A stretch of DNA of 64,000 nucleotides from positions 1 through 64,000 of the forward strand of contig NZ_DATLXO010000102.1 of the NCBI RefSeq assembly GCF_035575815.1, read 5' to 3'. This DNA comes from Iamia sp035575815 (GTDB taxonomy: Bacteria > Actinomycetota > Acidimicrobiia > Acidimicrobiales > Iamiaceae). The translations under genes and the position numbers were made by a program. Position 1 is the stretch's first letter, and every line of letters starts with the position of its first letter. Under the pieces are notes generated by a model. The model searched no databases and was not told where the DNA came from. It worked only from the letters and a program-made list of their open reading frames with translations. Below are positions 34,199 to 42,062 of the stretch, piece after piece.

Positions 34199-34845
34199 GA
34201 CCCATCAGCGAGCGCCGCGAGCGAACCCGACGGCACGAGCGAGCTGCCGCGGACCGTGAGCGTGGCGAGCGAACCGCCGCTGACCCCGACGCCGACCTCC
34301 TGCCCGCGGCCCGATCCGGCGACCGCGACGCCATCGACGCCCTCCTGCGCCGCCACGAGCAGCAGCTCCACGCCGTGTGCCGACGCATCACCGGAGACCC
34401 GACCGATGCCCTCGACGCCCTCCAGGAGTCCATGATCGCCATCGTTCGAGGCCTGCCCCGCTTCGACGGCCACTCACGCGTCTCGACCTGGATGTATCGC
34501 GTGACCACCAACGCCTGCCTCGACGAGCTGCGTCGTCAGCGCCGGCGGCCGACCGCTCCCCTCCCCGAGCACGAGCAACCCGAGATCGGCGGGACGCCCG
34601 GCCACGACGAGGGCGTGTCGGACCGCACCGACATCGACCGAGCCATGGCGTCGCTGCCCCCGAAGCTCCGGGGCCCGGTGGTGCTCCGCGACCTGCTGGG
34701 GCACGACTACGCCGAGATCGCCTTGATCCTCGCCATCCCCCCGGGCACGGTGCGCTCGCGCATCGCCCGGGGACGCGCGGCGCTGGCCCGCCAGCTCGCC
34801 GGGAACCAGACCCCCGCCGCCGAACGTCCGACCGTGCTGCCATGA
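34195..34845 (+). CDS. sigM: ECF RNA polymerase sigma factor (SigM-like)
   Basis: 216 residues. Region 2 contains CRRITGDPTDALDALQESMI and RFDGHSRVSTWMYRVTTNACLDELRR. Region 4 has MASLPPKLRGPVVLRDLLG, then YAEIALILAIPPGTVRSRI. It starts at the GTG 34195 overlapping the kinase stop. The first ~25 residues are unlike normal sigma factors and come partly from the dispersed junction repeat (SERRERTRRHERAA). It is followed by an overlapping anti-sigma gene and then trxB/trxA, the mycobacterial sigM order. A downstream start cannot be excluded. Confidence 0.88.
   Translation: MRPISERRERTRRHERAAADRERGERTAADPDADLLPAARSGDRDAIDALLRRHEQQLHAVCRRITGDPTDALDALQESMIAIVRGLPRFDGHSRVSTWMYRVTTNACLDELRRQRRRPTAPLPEHEQPEIGGTPGHDEGVSDRTDIDRAMASLPPKLRGPVVLRDLLGHDYAEIALILAIPPGTVRSRIARGRAALARQLAGNQTPAAERPTVLP
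34207..34231 (+). repeat. Dispersed junction repeat, copy B (inside the sigM 5' end)
   Basis: Same 25 bases as at 29409-29433. Here it is read as codons for SERRERTR. Confidence 0.85.
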
Positions 34846-35879
34846 CCCCACCAACCGATCCCGAGAACCCCTTCGACGGCGACCGCGAGCTGGCCGGCGG
34901 CGAGGTGGCCGTCCACGCCGTGCTCGACGGCGAGGCCACCGCCGAGCAGCGCCGCCGGGTTGCCCGTGACCCCCACCTCGTCGCCCTCCTGGCCGAGCTG
35001 CGGGCGGTCGCCGACGCCGTGGCCACCGTCCCGCCCGCCCCCCCTGCGGCCACCTTCGACCGCATCCGCACCGCCGCCCTCGACGCCCCCGCCCGCACGG
35101 GACGCGACGGCGGTCCCCTCCTCGACGAGGCCGCTCCCCCCGAGGCGGGGCCCCCTCCGATCGACGACGACGCGACTTCCCGGGGCGGAGGAGACGGTCG
35201 TGAGGGGGTCGTGGCCCTCGCACCGCGCCGGAAGAGGCGCTCGCTCCCGCCGCTCCCCGCGGTGGCGGCGGTCGTGGTGCTGCTCCTCGCCGTCGGTGTC
35301 GGGCTCATCGTCAGCGGGCAGGGCGATCGCGCCGAGCAGACCACGGCGGCCTCCCGGGACGATGCGGCCGACGATGGGACGAGAGGCGATGCCGACTCCG
35401 GCGGGTCCGGATCGGAGTCGGGAGCCGAGGACGCCCCGGGGTCCGGCGCCTTGAGCGCCCCGGGCGAGGTCTCGGCCACCTTCCCCGACGACGCCACGCT
35501 GCGGATGGCTCTCGAGCAGACCGACCCGGCCACGCTCGACCTTGCATCGCCCGACGTCAGCGGTGAAGCCGCCGGGCCCGAGTCTGCGGCCACCGAGCCC
35601 GACGATCGAGGAGCCTCCGAGGACTCCGCCCGCCCGTCAGACGAGGGTCGAGCCCTCGCCGCAGGGCCGGAGGCGGCACGCTGCAGCGCCGCCCTCGAGG
35701 CATCGGAACCCACCATCGCCCCCGCGGTGGCCGCCGCCCTCGTCACCGTCGACGGCCAGCAGCGACTGGTCCTCACCAACCCCGTTTCGGCCCGCGAGGG
35801 CAGCCCGGCCGCGACCCAGATCACGGTGTTCGATTCCGAGAGCTGCGTCCCGCTCTTCGCCGTGCGACGCGACCCCTGA
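34842..35879 (+). CDS. Anti-sigma factor-like membrane protein
   Basis: 345 residues. The cytoplasmic N-terminus (about 1-80) has HAVLDGEATAEQRRRVARDP, like the N-terminal part of anti-sigma factors, without a zinc HxxxCxxC motif. One helix follows (LPAVAAVVVLLLAVGVGLIV, about 140-159). A long Ser/Asp/Gly-rich linker leads to a small extracellular domain with two Cys (ARCSAALEASEP and FDSESCVPLFAV). It overlaps sigM by four bases (ATGA). It probably holds SigM until an envelope or redox signal releases it. Confidence 0.75.
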   Translation: MTPPTDPENPFDGDRELAGGEVAVHAVLDGEATAEQRRRVARDPHLVALLAELRAVADAVATVPPAPPAATFDRIRTAALDAPARTGRDGGPLLDEAAPPEAGPPPIDDDATSRGGGDGREGVVALAPRRKRRSLPPLPAVAAVVVLLLAVGVGLIVSGQGDRAEQTTAASRDDAADDGTRGDADSGGSGSESGAEDAPGSGALSAPGEVSATFPDDATLRMALEQTDPATLDLASPDVSGEAAGPESAATEPDDRGASEDSARPSDEGRALAAGPEAARCSAALEASEPTIAPAVAAALVTVDGQQRLVLTNPVSAREGSPAATQITVFDSESCVPLFAVRRDP

Positions 35880-35917
35880 GCCACCTGGCCGCCGCCCGGC
35901 CGGCGCCCGGCGCGCCC

Positions 35918-35943
35918 GTCTCACCCGGGCCCGGGCGGGAGAC
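35918..35943 (+). terminator. Hairpin behind the sigM operon
   Basis: GTCTC pairs with GAGAC around CCCGGGCCCGGG, 38 bases after the anti-sigma stop. No T-run. Confidence 0.45.
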
Positions 35944-35956
35944 CAGGTCACGCCGC

Positions 35957-35962
35957 TAGGCT
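35957..35962 (+). promoter_or_regulatory. -10 box before the small membrane protein
   Basis: TAGGCT ends eight bases before the GTG at 35971. Confidence 0.45.
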
Positions 35963-35970
35963 CCCCTCTC

Positions 35971-36333
35971 GTGCCCGTGCCCACCGAACCGTCGACCCCG
36001 ACCCCCGGCGGATCCGACTGGCCGGCGCAGGCCACCGAGACCATCGTCGGGCTGGTCGACTCCGTCAAGGACAAGACCACCGGGCCGGCCACGACGATCG
36101 CCCGGGCCGTCGTCTACGGCACCCTCGCGGCCATCGTCGCCACCGCGGCGCTGGTGCTGTTCCTGGTCGTGTTGGTGCGGGGCTTCGACATCCTCGCCCA
36201 GGTCGTGCTCGACGCCATCGGCATCGAGAAGGCCGGTCGCTCCGTCTGGATCGCTCACCTGATCACCGGCCTCTTGTTCCTCGGGCCGGGCCTCCTGGCC
36301 TGGCGTCGGGGTGCCCGACCCGTCGCCGACTGA
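35971..36333 (+). CDS. Small two-helix membrane protein (phage-holin/Holin-X-like)
   Basis: 120 residues, two transmembrane helices (AAIVATAALVLFLVVLVRG, then HLITGLLFLGPGLLAW). The VDSVKDKTTGPATTIAR stretch before the first helix is typical of actinobacterial holin-X-type proteins. It has a leaderless-type GTG start. It is followed by a hairpin and then trxB. Its function is unknown; it is not evidence for a prophage. Confidence 0.6.
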   Translation: MPVPTEPSTPTPGGSDWPAQATETIVGLVDSVKDKTTGPATTIARAVVYGTLAAIVATAALVLFLVVLVRGFDILAQVVLDAIGIEKAGRSVWIAHLITGLLFLGPGLLAWRRGARPVAD

Positions 36334-36336
36334 CTC

Positions 36337-36364
36337 GGAACACCCCCGGGCGTTTCCCGGTTCC
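36337..36364 (+). terminator. Hairpin between the small membrane protein and trxB
   Basis: An inner CCGGG/CCCGG stem with CGTTT loop and an outer GGAAC/GTTCC pair. Weak terminator candidate. Confidence 0.35.
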
Positions 36365-36432
36365 CTCAACTGGGCCCGCCCGCCCGCCGGACGGGTCGGC
36401 ACGGAAGGGCCACTCGTCCCACTGGAGTCCGC

Positions 36433-37392
36433 GTGAGCAACCAGGTCCAAAAGCTGATCATCATCGGATCGGGCCCCGCCGGCCTCACCGCCGCCATCTA
36501 CGCAGCGCGAGCCAGCCTCGACCCCATCCTGCTCGAAGGCGAGCCGTCCTCGACGACCGACCAGCCCGGTGGTGCCCTGATGACCACCACCGAGGTCGAG
36601 AACTTCCCCGGCTTCCCCGACGGGATCATGGGCCCCGACCTCATGCTGCGGTTCAAGGAGCAGGCTGCCCGCTTCGGCACCGAGCTGAAGATGGAGAAGG
36701 TGAGCAAGGTCGATCTCTCGGCCCGCCCCTTTCGCATGTGGGTCGGCGACCCCGACGCGAGCCAGCCCACCTACGAGGCCGACGCCGTCATCATCTCCAC
36801 CGGCGCCCGGCCCGTGATGCTGGGCCTGCCCGGTGAGCAGGAGCTCGTCGGCCACGGGGTGTCGACCTGCGCCACCTGCGACGGCTTCTTCTTCCGTGAC
36901 CACGACATCGCCGTGGTCGGCGGCGGCGACTCCGCGCTCGAGGAAGCCCTCTTCCTCACCAAGTTCGCCCGATCCGTCACCGTCGTGCACCGCCGCGATG
37001 AGCTCCGGGCCTCGAAGATCATGCAGGAGCGGGCCCTCGGCCACGACAAGGTCCACTTCGCGTGGAACAGCGTCGTCGACGGCATCGAGGGCGACGGCAC
37101 GCTCAAGAGCATCCGCCTCCGCGACGTCACCACCGACGCCCCCCGTGACCTGCCGGTCACCGGCCTCTTCGTCGCCATCGGTCACCGTCCGAACACCGAC
37201 ATCTTCAAGGGACAGCTGGCGATGGACGACGGCGGCTACATCGTCACCGACGCCGGCTCCCGCACCGACGTCGAGGGGGTGTTCGCCTGCGGCGACGTGC
37301 AGGACACCATCTACCGCCAGGCCATCACCGCCGCTGGATCGGGCTGCATGGCCGCCATCGATGCCGAGCGGTGGCTCGAGGCCCAGCACTAG
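36433..37392 (+). CDS. trxB: Thioredoxin reductase
   Basis: 319 residues. FAD motif IIGSGPAGLTAAIYAARA at the start, redox centre STCATCDGFFF (about 139-149), NADPH motif VVGGGDSALEEALF and the C-terminal FAD motif GVFACGDVQDTIYRQA. It passes NADPH electrons to thioredoxin. GTG start at 36433. trxA follows after about 100 bases, as in SigM-linked loci. Confidence 0.97.
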   Translation: MSNQVQKLIIIGSGPAGLTAAIYAARASLDPILLEGEPSSTTDQPGGALMTTTEVENFPGFPDGIMGPDLMLRFKEQAARFGTELKMEKVSKVDLSARPFRMWVGDPDASQPTYEADAVIISTGARPVMLGLPGEQELVGHGVSTCATCDGFFFRDHDIAVVGGGDSALEEALFLTKFARSVTVVHRRDELRASKIMQERALGHDKVHFAWNSVVDGIEGDGTLKSIRLRDVTTDAPRDLPVTGLFVAIGHRPNTDIFKGQLAMDDGGYIVTDAGSRTDVEGVFACGDVQDTIYRQAITAAGSGCMAAIDAERWLEAQH

Positions 37393-37493
37393 GTGGCGCC
37401 CGCCAGGTCTCGCGGAAGGGTCCCGGCCCTCGCGGGGTTGCACCTCCCGCCGGGATCCTGATCCTCACGATCCAGCAACCAAGGAGCGCAACC

Positions 37494-37820
37494 ATGGCCA
37501 ACGGTGTCGAGACCCTCAGCACCACCAGCTTCGACGAGGCGCTCGCCTCGTCGGAGATCCCCGTCCTCGTCGACTTCTGGGCCGAGTGGTGCGGGCCGTG
37601 CAAGACCATTGCCCCGATCCTCGAGGAGATCGCCGCCGAGCACGGTGACCGCGTACGGATCGCCAAGCTCAACGTCGACGACAACCCCGACATCGCACGC
37701 CGCTTCGACGTGATGAGCATCCCCACGCTCATCCTCTTCAAGGCGGGCAGCCCCGAAGCCCGCCTCGTCGGAGCCAAGGGCAAGAACCAGATGGTCGAGG
37801 AGATCAGCCCCCACCTGTAA
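37494..37820 (+). CDS. trxA: Thioredoxin
   Basis: 108 residues with active site FWAEWCGPCKTIAPILEEIA and the cis-Pro segment MSIPTLILF. The ATG at 37494 is preceded by AAGGAG. It is the substrate of the upstream TrxB and part of the cytoplasmic disulfide reductase system. Confidence 0.97.
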   Translation: MANGVETLSTTSFDEALASSEIPVLVDFWAEWCGPCKTIAPILEEIAAEHGDRVRIAKLNVDDNPDIARRFDVMSIPTLILFKAGSPEARLVGAKGKNQMVEEISPHL

Positions 37821-37891
37821 GGCGACCGGCCCGCCGGATCTTGCGCCCGAGCGTCCCCGGCGCTGTGGGGACGGCTTCGGCGGGCAGGCCC

Positions 37892-37897
37892 TAGCCT
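37892..37897 (+). promoter_or_regulatory. -10 box of leaderless cwlM-like message
   Basis: TAGCCT ends six bases before the GTG at 37904. Confidence 0.5.
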
Positions 37898-37903
37898 GCG
37901 ACG

Positions 37904-38923
37904 GTGCCCGCCGGCCCCGCCACCACCACCCCACCGGACCCCTCGAGTCCGAGCGGGCTCCCGTTGCGAACCGGCGCGGCGGGACCCTCGGTCGAGGACC
38001 TGCACCACCGGCTCCGCCGCATCGGCCACACTCCCGACGACGACGGCCGCTACGGCCCCGGCACCCAGGAGACGGTGCGTCGCTTCCAAGAGGAGCGAGG
38101 CATCCGCATCGACGGGGTCTGCGGCCGTCAGACGTGGAGCGCCCTGGTCGAGGCGGGGTGGCGCCTCGGTGACCGCCTCCTCTATGAACGTGCCCCCATG
38201 CTGCGAGGCGACGATGTCGTCGACCTCCAGGTTCGCCTGGGCGGTCTCGGGTTCCTCGACGATCGCATCGACGGCATCCTCGGGCCCATCAGCCGACGGG
38301 CGCTGGAGGACTTCCAACGCAACTGTGGCCTGACCGTCGACGGCATCTGCGGGCCCGAGACCATCTCCGAGCTGACCCGCCTCGGGGCCCACACGCCCAC
38401 CACGGTGAAGGCCGGGGTCGTCGAGCGGGCCCGCCTGCGGGCCACCCCGCGCCAGCTCGCCGGCCGCCGGGTCGTCATCGGCGACCTGGGGGGCGTCGGC
38501 GCCCTGGCGGCGGCGGTCGAAAGAGCGCTCCACGCCGTGGGGGCGGCCACCGTCGTGGCCAGTCACCCCGATGGCTCGGCTCAGGCCCAGGAGGCCAACG
38601 CCCTCGACGCCGACCTGTACCTCGGGCTCGTCATCGCAGAGGTCCCCCGCTGCGCCTACTACGCGACCGCCGCCTTCGCCTCGGCCGGTGGGCAGCGCTT
38701 GGCCATGCTCCTCGCCGACGGGCTCGAGCAGAGCTCGGCGCTCGACCGGCCGGTGTCGGTCATGGGCATGCGCCTCCCGGTGCTGCGCGAGACCCGGATG
38801 ACCGCCGTCGTCTGCGAGCTCGCCCCGCCACGGGTCGTGGTCGAGCGGAGCGCGGAGCTCGCTGAGCGGGTGCGGGCCACGCTCGGCACGTGGGTCACCG
38901 ACCCGCTTCCCGCACCGCACTGA
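37904..38923 (+). CDS. cwlM: CwlM-like protein: two peptidoglycan-binding domains plus degenerate amidase_3
   Basis: 339 residues. Two PG_binding_1 repeats (about 25-85 and 100-160) each show the YGPGTQETVRRFQEERG or GPISRRALEDFQRN pattern. The amidase_3-like part (about 170-335) lacks the zinc histidines: the DPGHGG site reads IGDLGGVGAL and the second His site reads LYLGLVIAEV. One Glu remains in VVCELAPPR. It cannot be a normal amidase. In mycobacteria CwlM is a non-enzymatic activator of MurA, so a regulatory role is plausible. Position behind trxA matches. Confidence 0.82.
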   Translation: MPAGPATTTPPDPSSPSGLPLRTGAAGPSVEDLHHRLRRIGHTPDDDGRYGPGTQETVRRFQEERGIRIDGVCGRQTWSALVEAGWRLGDRLLYERAPMLRGDDVVDLQVRLGGLGFLDDRIDGILGPISRRALEDFQRNCGLTVDGICGPETISELTRLGAHTPTTVKAGVVERARLRATPRQLAGRRVVIGDLGGVGALAAAVERALHAVGAATVVASHPDGSAQAQEANALDADLYLGLVIAEVPRCAYYATAAFASAGGQRLAMLLADGLEQSSALDRPVSVMGMRLPVLRETRMTAVVCELAPPRVVVERSAELAERVRATLGTWVTDPLPAPH

Positions 38924-39154
38924 GGTCCGCCCACCCGCGACGGCGCCCGAGCGGCGTGGATGTCAGGTCCCTTCCGCGATTGCGCGTCGGTTGTGGGGCG
39001 ATCTGAGGCCCTCGACCATCGAAAGATGGGGTGAGGGGGCCCAGAGTCGGCCGGGGCCGACACACAGGCTCAGAGCAGGCAAAGACGGGTCCGGTCGTTG
39101 CGCGTTGCCGGGCGGTTCAGCCCGGGGCCCGGGCGGCGCGATGGTGAAAGGCCC

Positions 39155-39169
39155 TTGACATATTGTCAA
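39155..39169. promoter_or_regulatory. TTGACATATTGTCAA palindrome
   Basis: TTGACA and TGTCAA flank TAT, a perfect dyad and unusually AT-rich for this genome. It looks like an operator or protein-binding site rather than a promoter, because no -10 box lies at the right distance. Confidence 0.45.
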
Positions 39170-39274
39170 CGAGGACCGACGCGCTGCTCGACGGTGGACG
39201 GCCGGCCAGAGCTCCGGCCCGTGCCGAGGGCTCCAGGGCGACATCTGGGGTCAGGCCGTCGTTGAGAGTCAGCG

Positions 39275-39295
39275 TTATCCACCGATTTATCCACA
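39275..39295 (+). promoter_or_regulatory. Pair of DnaA boxes
   Basis: TTATCCACC (39275-39283) and perfect TTATCCACA (39287-39295), 12 bases apart, in a gene-free gap 10 kb from dnaA. Confidence 0.6.
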
Positions 39296-39380
39296 GCCTG
39301 TGACAAACGCGAAACCCGCGGTTCAGGCCCAGAGAGATGTGCCGCTGGTCACCGCGAGGGCAGCTTCGAGCGGAGCAGCC

Positions 39381-40277
39381 TCAGTCGATGCTCGAGGGAT
39401 CGGTGAGCAGCCGGTAGATCCGCTCGAGGTCTTCGACGGTGGCGAAGTCGATGACAACCTTGCCCCGCTTGGCTCCCATCGAGACCGCGACCCGGGTGTC
39501 CAGGCGGTCCGAGAGCAGGCCCTCGAGCTCCAGCAACCCGGGCGGACGCACCCGGCCGGGCTCGGCCGGCTTGGCCGCGGCGGACTTGGTCGTACCGGCT
39601 TGGCGGGCCCTCACCAGCTCCTCGACCTCGCGCACGGTGAGGCCCTTCTCCAGGCTCCGCCGGGCGACGGACTCTTGGAAGGCGCGATCCGGGCTGCCCA
39701 GCAACGCTCGTGCGTGACCGGCCGACAGCTGCCCGTCGCGCACCATGCGCTGCACCGACGGCGGCAGCTGGAAGAGACGCAGGATGTTGGCCACTGCGGA
39801 ACGTGACCGTCCGACCCGTCGCGCGATGTCATCCTGCGTCAGGCCGAAGTCCTCGATCAGCTGCTGGTAGGCGCCGGCCTCCTCGAGCGGGTTGAGGTCT
39901 TGGCGATGGAGGTTCTCGACCACCGCCTGCTCGAGCGACGCGCTGTCGTCGACGGTGCGTACGACTGCGGGAATGCGGTCGAGCCCGGCCCGGCGCGCCG
40001 CTCGCCACCGGCGCTCACCGGCGATGAGCTCGAAGCGCTCGCCCACCGGACGGACGAGCACCGGCTGCAACACGCCGAGCTCGCGGATGGAACCCGCCAG
40101 CGACGCCATGTTCTCCTCGTCGAACTGGCTGCGAGGCTGGTGCGGGTTGGGGTCGATGTCGCCCACGGCCACCTCGGCCAGACCGGGCCCGACGGGCGGA
40201 GGAGCGCTGTCCTCCGCGCCCTGAGACCCGGGGATCAAGGCATCGAGACCTCGACCAAGTCCGCTACGCCGGGCCAC
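39381..40277 (-). CDS. parB: Chromosome partitioning protein ParB
   Basis: 298 residues. N-terminal RSGLGRGLDALIPG, then the CTP-binding boxes NPHQPRSQFDEENM and ELIAGERRWRAARRAGL, and ENLHRQDLNPLEEA. The helix-turn-helix is FGLTQDDIARRVGRSRSAVAN. ParB loads at parS as a CTP-dependent clamp. The GTG at 40277 overlaps parA by 14 bases. Two perfect parS sites lie upstream of parA. Confidence 0.97.
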   Translation of the reverse strand: MARRSGLGRGLDALIPGSQGAEDSAPPPVGPGLAEVAVGDIDPNPHQPRSQFDEENMASLAGSIRELGVLQPVLVRPVGERFELIAGERRWRAARRAGLDRIPAVVRTVDDSASLEQAVVENLHRQDLNPLEEAGAYQQLIEDFGLTQDDIARRVGRSRSAVANILRLFQLPPSVQRMVRDGQLSAGHARALLGSPDRAFQESVARRSLEKGLTVREVEELVRARQAGTTKSAAAKPAEPGRVRPPGLLELEGLLSDRLDTRVAVSMGAKRGKVVIDFATVEDLERIYRLLTDPSSID

Positions 40278-41205
40278 GGCTGACCTCCTTGGCCAGCTCC
40301 CGGTAGGCAATGGCTCCCCGGGAGGACGGGTCGAAGGCGATGATCGGCTGCCCGAACGAGGGGGCCTCCGACAAGCGCACGGTCCGGGGGATCATCTGTC
40401 GGCACACCTTCTCTCCGAAGTGCTCGCGGACCTCGCGCGCCACCTGATCACTCAGCTTGGTCCGTGCGTCGTACATCACCAGCACGATGGTCGAGACCCG
40501 CAGGTTGCGATTGAGGTTCTTCTGCACCAGCGAGACGTTCCGGATCAGCTGCCCGAGGCCCTCGAGGGCGTAGTACTCGCACTGGATCGGCACCAGCACC
40601 TCCTCGGCCGCGGCCATGGCGTTCACCGTGAGCAGACCCAGGGAGGGAGGGCAGTCGATGAGGACGTAGTCGAAGTCGTCGCGCACCTGCTCGATGGCGT
40701 TGCGTAGCCGCATCTCCCGACTGAACGCCGGCACCAGCTCGATCTCCGCTCCGGCCAGGTCGAGGGCCGAAGGAGCCACCAGCAGGTTCCGGATGGCCGT
40801 CCCCTCGATGCAGTCCTCCAGGGGGGCATCGTGCAGGACCACGTCGTACATGGAGGTCTCGAGCTCGCGCACGTTGATCCCGAGGCCGGTGCTGGCGTTG
40901 CCCTGCGGATCCAGGTCGATGACCAGCACGCGGTAGCCGAGGTCAGCCAGGCACGCACCCAGGTTCACCGCCGTGGTGGTCTTGCCCACCCCGCCCTTCT
41001 GGTTGGCAACGGCCAGGACCCTCGGCAAGCCGTCACGAGGCAGCTCGTCGGCCGCGTCGGTCGGCTCCTCCGCCGCCTCCGCAACCGGGACGGGTTCGGT
41101 CGTCAGGACCTGCGTGGCGTCGGAGATCTCGGCGGCGCGGAGCTGATCGAAGATGGCTCGACCGCGCTCTTCGTCGATACCAGCCTTCGGGGAGGTGGTC
41201 GGCAC
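40264..41205 (-). CDS. parA: Chromosome partitioning ATPase ParA
   Basis: 313 residues. Deviant Walker A ANQKGGVGKTTTAVNLGACL, switch VIDLDPQGNASTGLG, and YVLIDCPPSLGLLTVNA. About 75 disordered residues precede the ATPase domain. The GTG at 41205 has GAGGA seven bases upstream. It forms DNA-bound gradients that move ParB-parS. Usually rsmG ends just before parA; here 4 kb separate them. Confidence 0.96.
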   Translation of the reverse strand: MPTTSPKAGIDEERGRAIFDQLRAAEISDATQVLTTEPVPVAEAAEEPTDAADELPRDGLPRVLAVANQKGGVGKTTTAVNLGACLADLGYRVLVIDLDPQGNASTGLGINVRELETSMYDVVLHDAPLEDCIEGTAIRNLLVAPSALDLAGAEIELVPAFSREMRLRNAIEQVRDDFDYVLIDCPPSLGLLTVNAMAAAEEVLVPIQCEYYALEGLGQLIRNVSLVQKNLNRNLRVSTIVLVMYDARTKLSDQVAREVREHFGEKVCRQMIPRTVRLSEAPSFGQPIIAFDPSSRGAIAYRELAKEVSRGPA

Positions 41206-42046
41206 CGGCGTATCCTCGCGGCCTCGACCTCGCGTTGCAAGGACCCGCCCTGAGGAACCGTGGTCCACGGCGCATCGGTACGGGAGGCGACCCGACCGGC
41301 GCCGACAGCAGGTTCTACGCCGCCGACGGCCTCCCCCAACGGCCCGTCTCGGTGATCGGTCGGTGCAGTGGTCGACCCGGACCTCGAGAGCCGGCGCCAC
41401 GCGCACGAGGCGGGCCGGGCCGGCGTCTGCGATCCCAGCACACGCCCGACGGTGCCGCTCGGCTCGATGACCGACTCGCGGACCAGCCGGTGCGGGGTGT
41501 CTCCGCTCCGCCGGTACGCCGCGTTCCGAAGCGGTCGGCGCGCACCGGCTGCGGTTGCCGGCGGCCGCCCCGGTGGCGGTGGAGCCGTCGGACCGGCCGG
41601 GCCGGAGGGAGCGCCCGGGAGGGTGACACCTCGCAGAGGTTGCGAGCCGCCTCTGACCGGGACCGGTGGCGGCCCTGTCTGTCCGGCGCGGATCGCCGCC
41701 GAGATGTCCCGACCGCGATCGGTAGGGCCCTGAGCCACGACGACCACGCCCGAGGATGCAGGAGCAGCGCCCTGGGACATCGGCGCTGAGAAGACAGGTC
41801 ACCGATGGGTGATGGGCCAAGGTCCGACCCATCGGCACCGGACCGCTCGCCGGGGACGCCCCCGGCCCCGTCGGCCAGGGCGGGCGCCCGAAGCGGGACG
41901 ACGGTGCGGGCTCCGACCGAATGGCGAGCCTTTGCTTGCGGCCGGGCACGAACGCCGACTCCACGCCCAAGTGGCTCATCGGCCCGCGGCGGCCGATCCG
42001 ACGAACGGCCCTCCATGTTGTGCAGCGCGGCGAACCCAGACGGTCG

Positions 42047-42062
42047 TGTTCCACGTGGAACA
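42047..42062. promoter_or_regulatory. parS: parS site 1
   Basis: TGTTCCACGTGGAACA, the perfect 16-base bacterial parS palindrome, 0.85 kb upstream of parA. Confidence 0.95.

Larger units (their letters stand above)
38924..39380. other. 457-bp gap between cwlM-like gene and parB with DnaA boxes and a palindrome
   Basis: No gene. The gap lies between convergent ends, so no promoter is required. Yet it holds a 15-base palindrome and two DnaA boxes in a locally less GC-rich part near 39270-39310. Confidence 0.7.

Noticed and set aside
35971..36333. Prophage holin
   Set aside because: Only a two-helix protein of a chromosomal actinobacterial family; no phage genes nearby.
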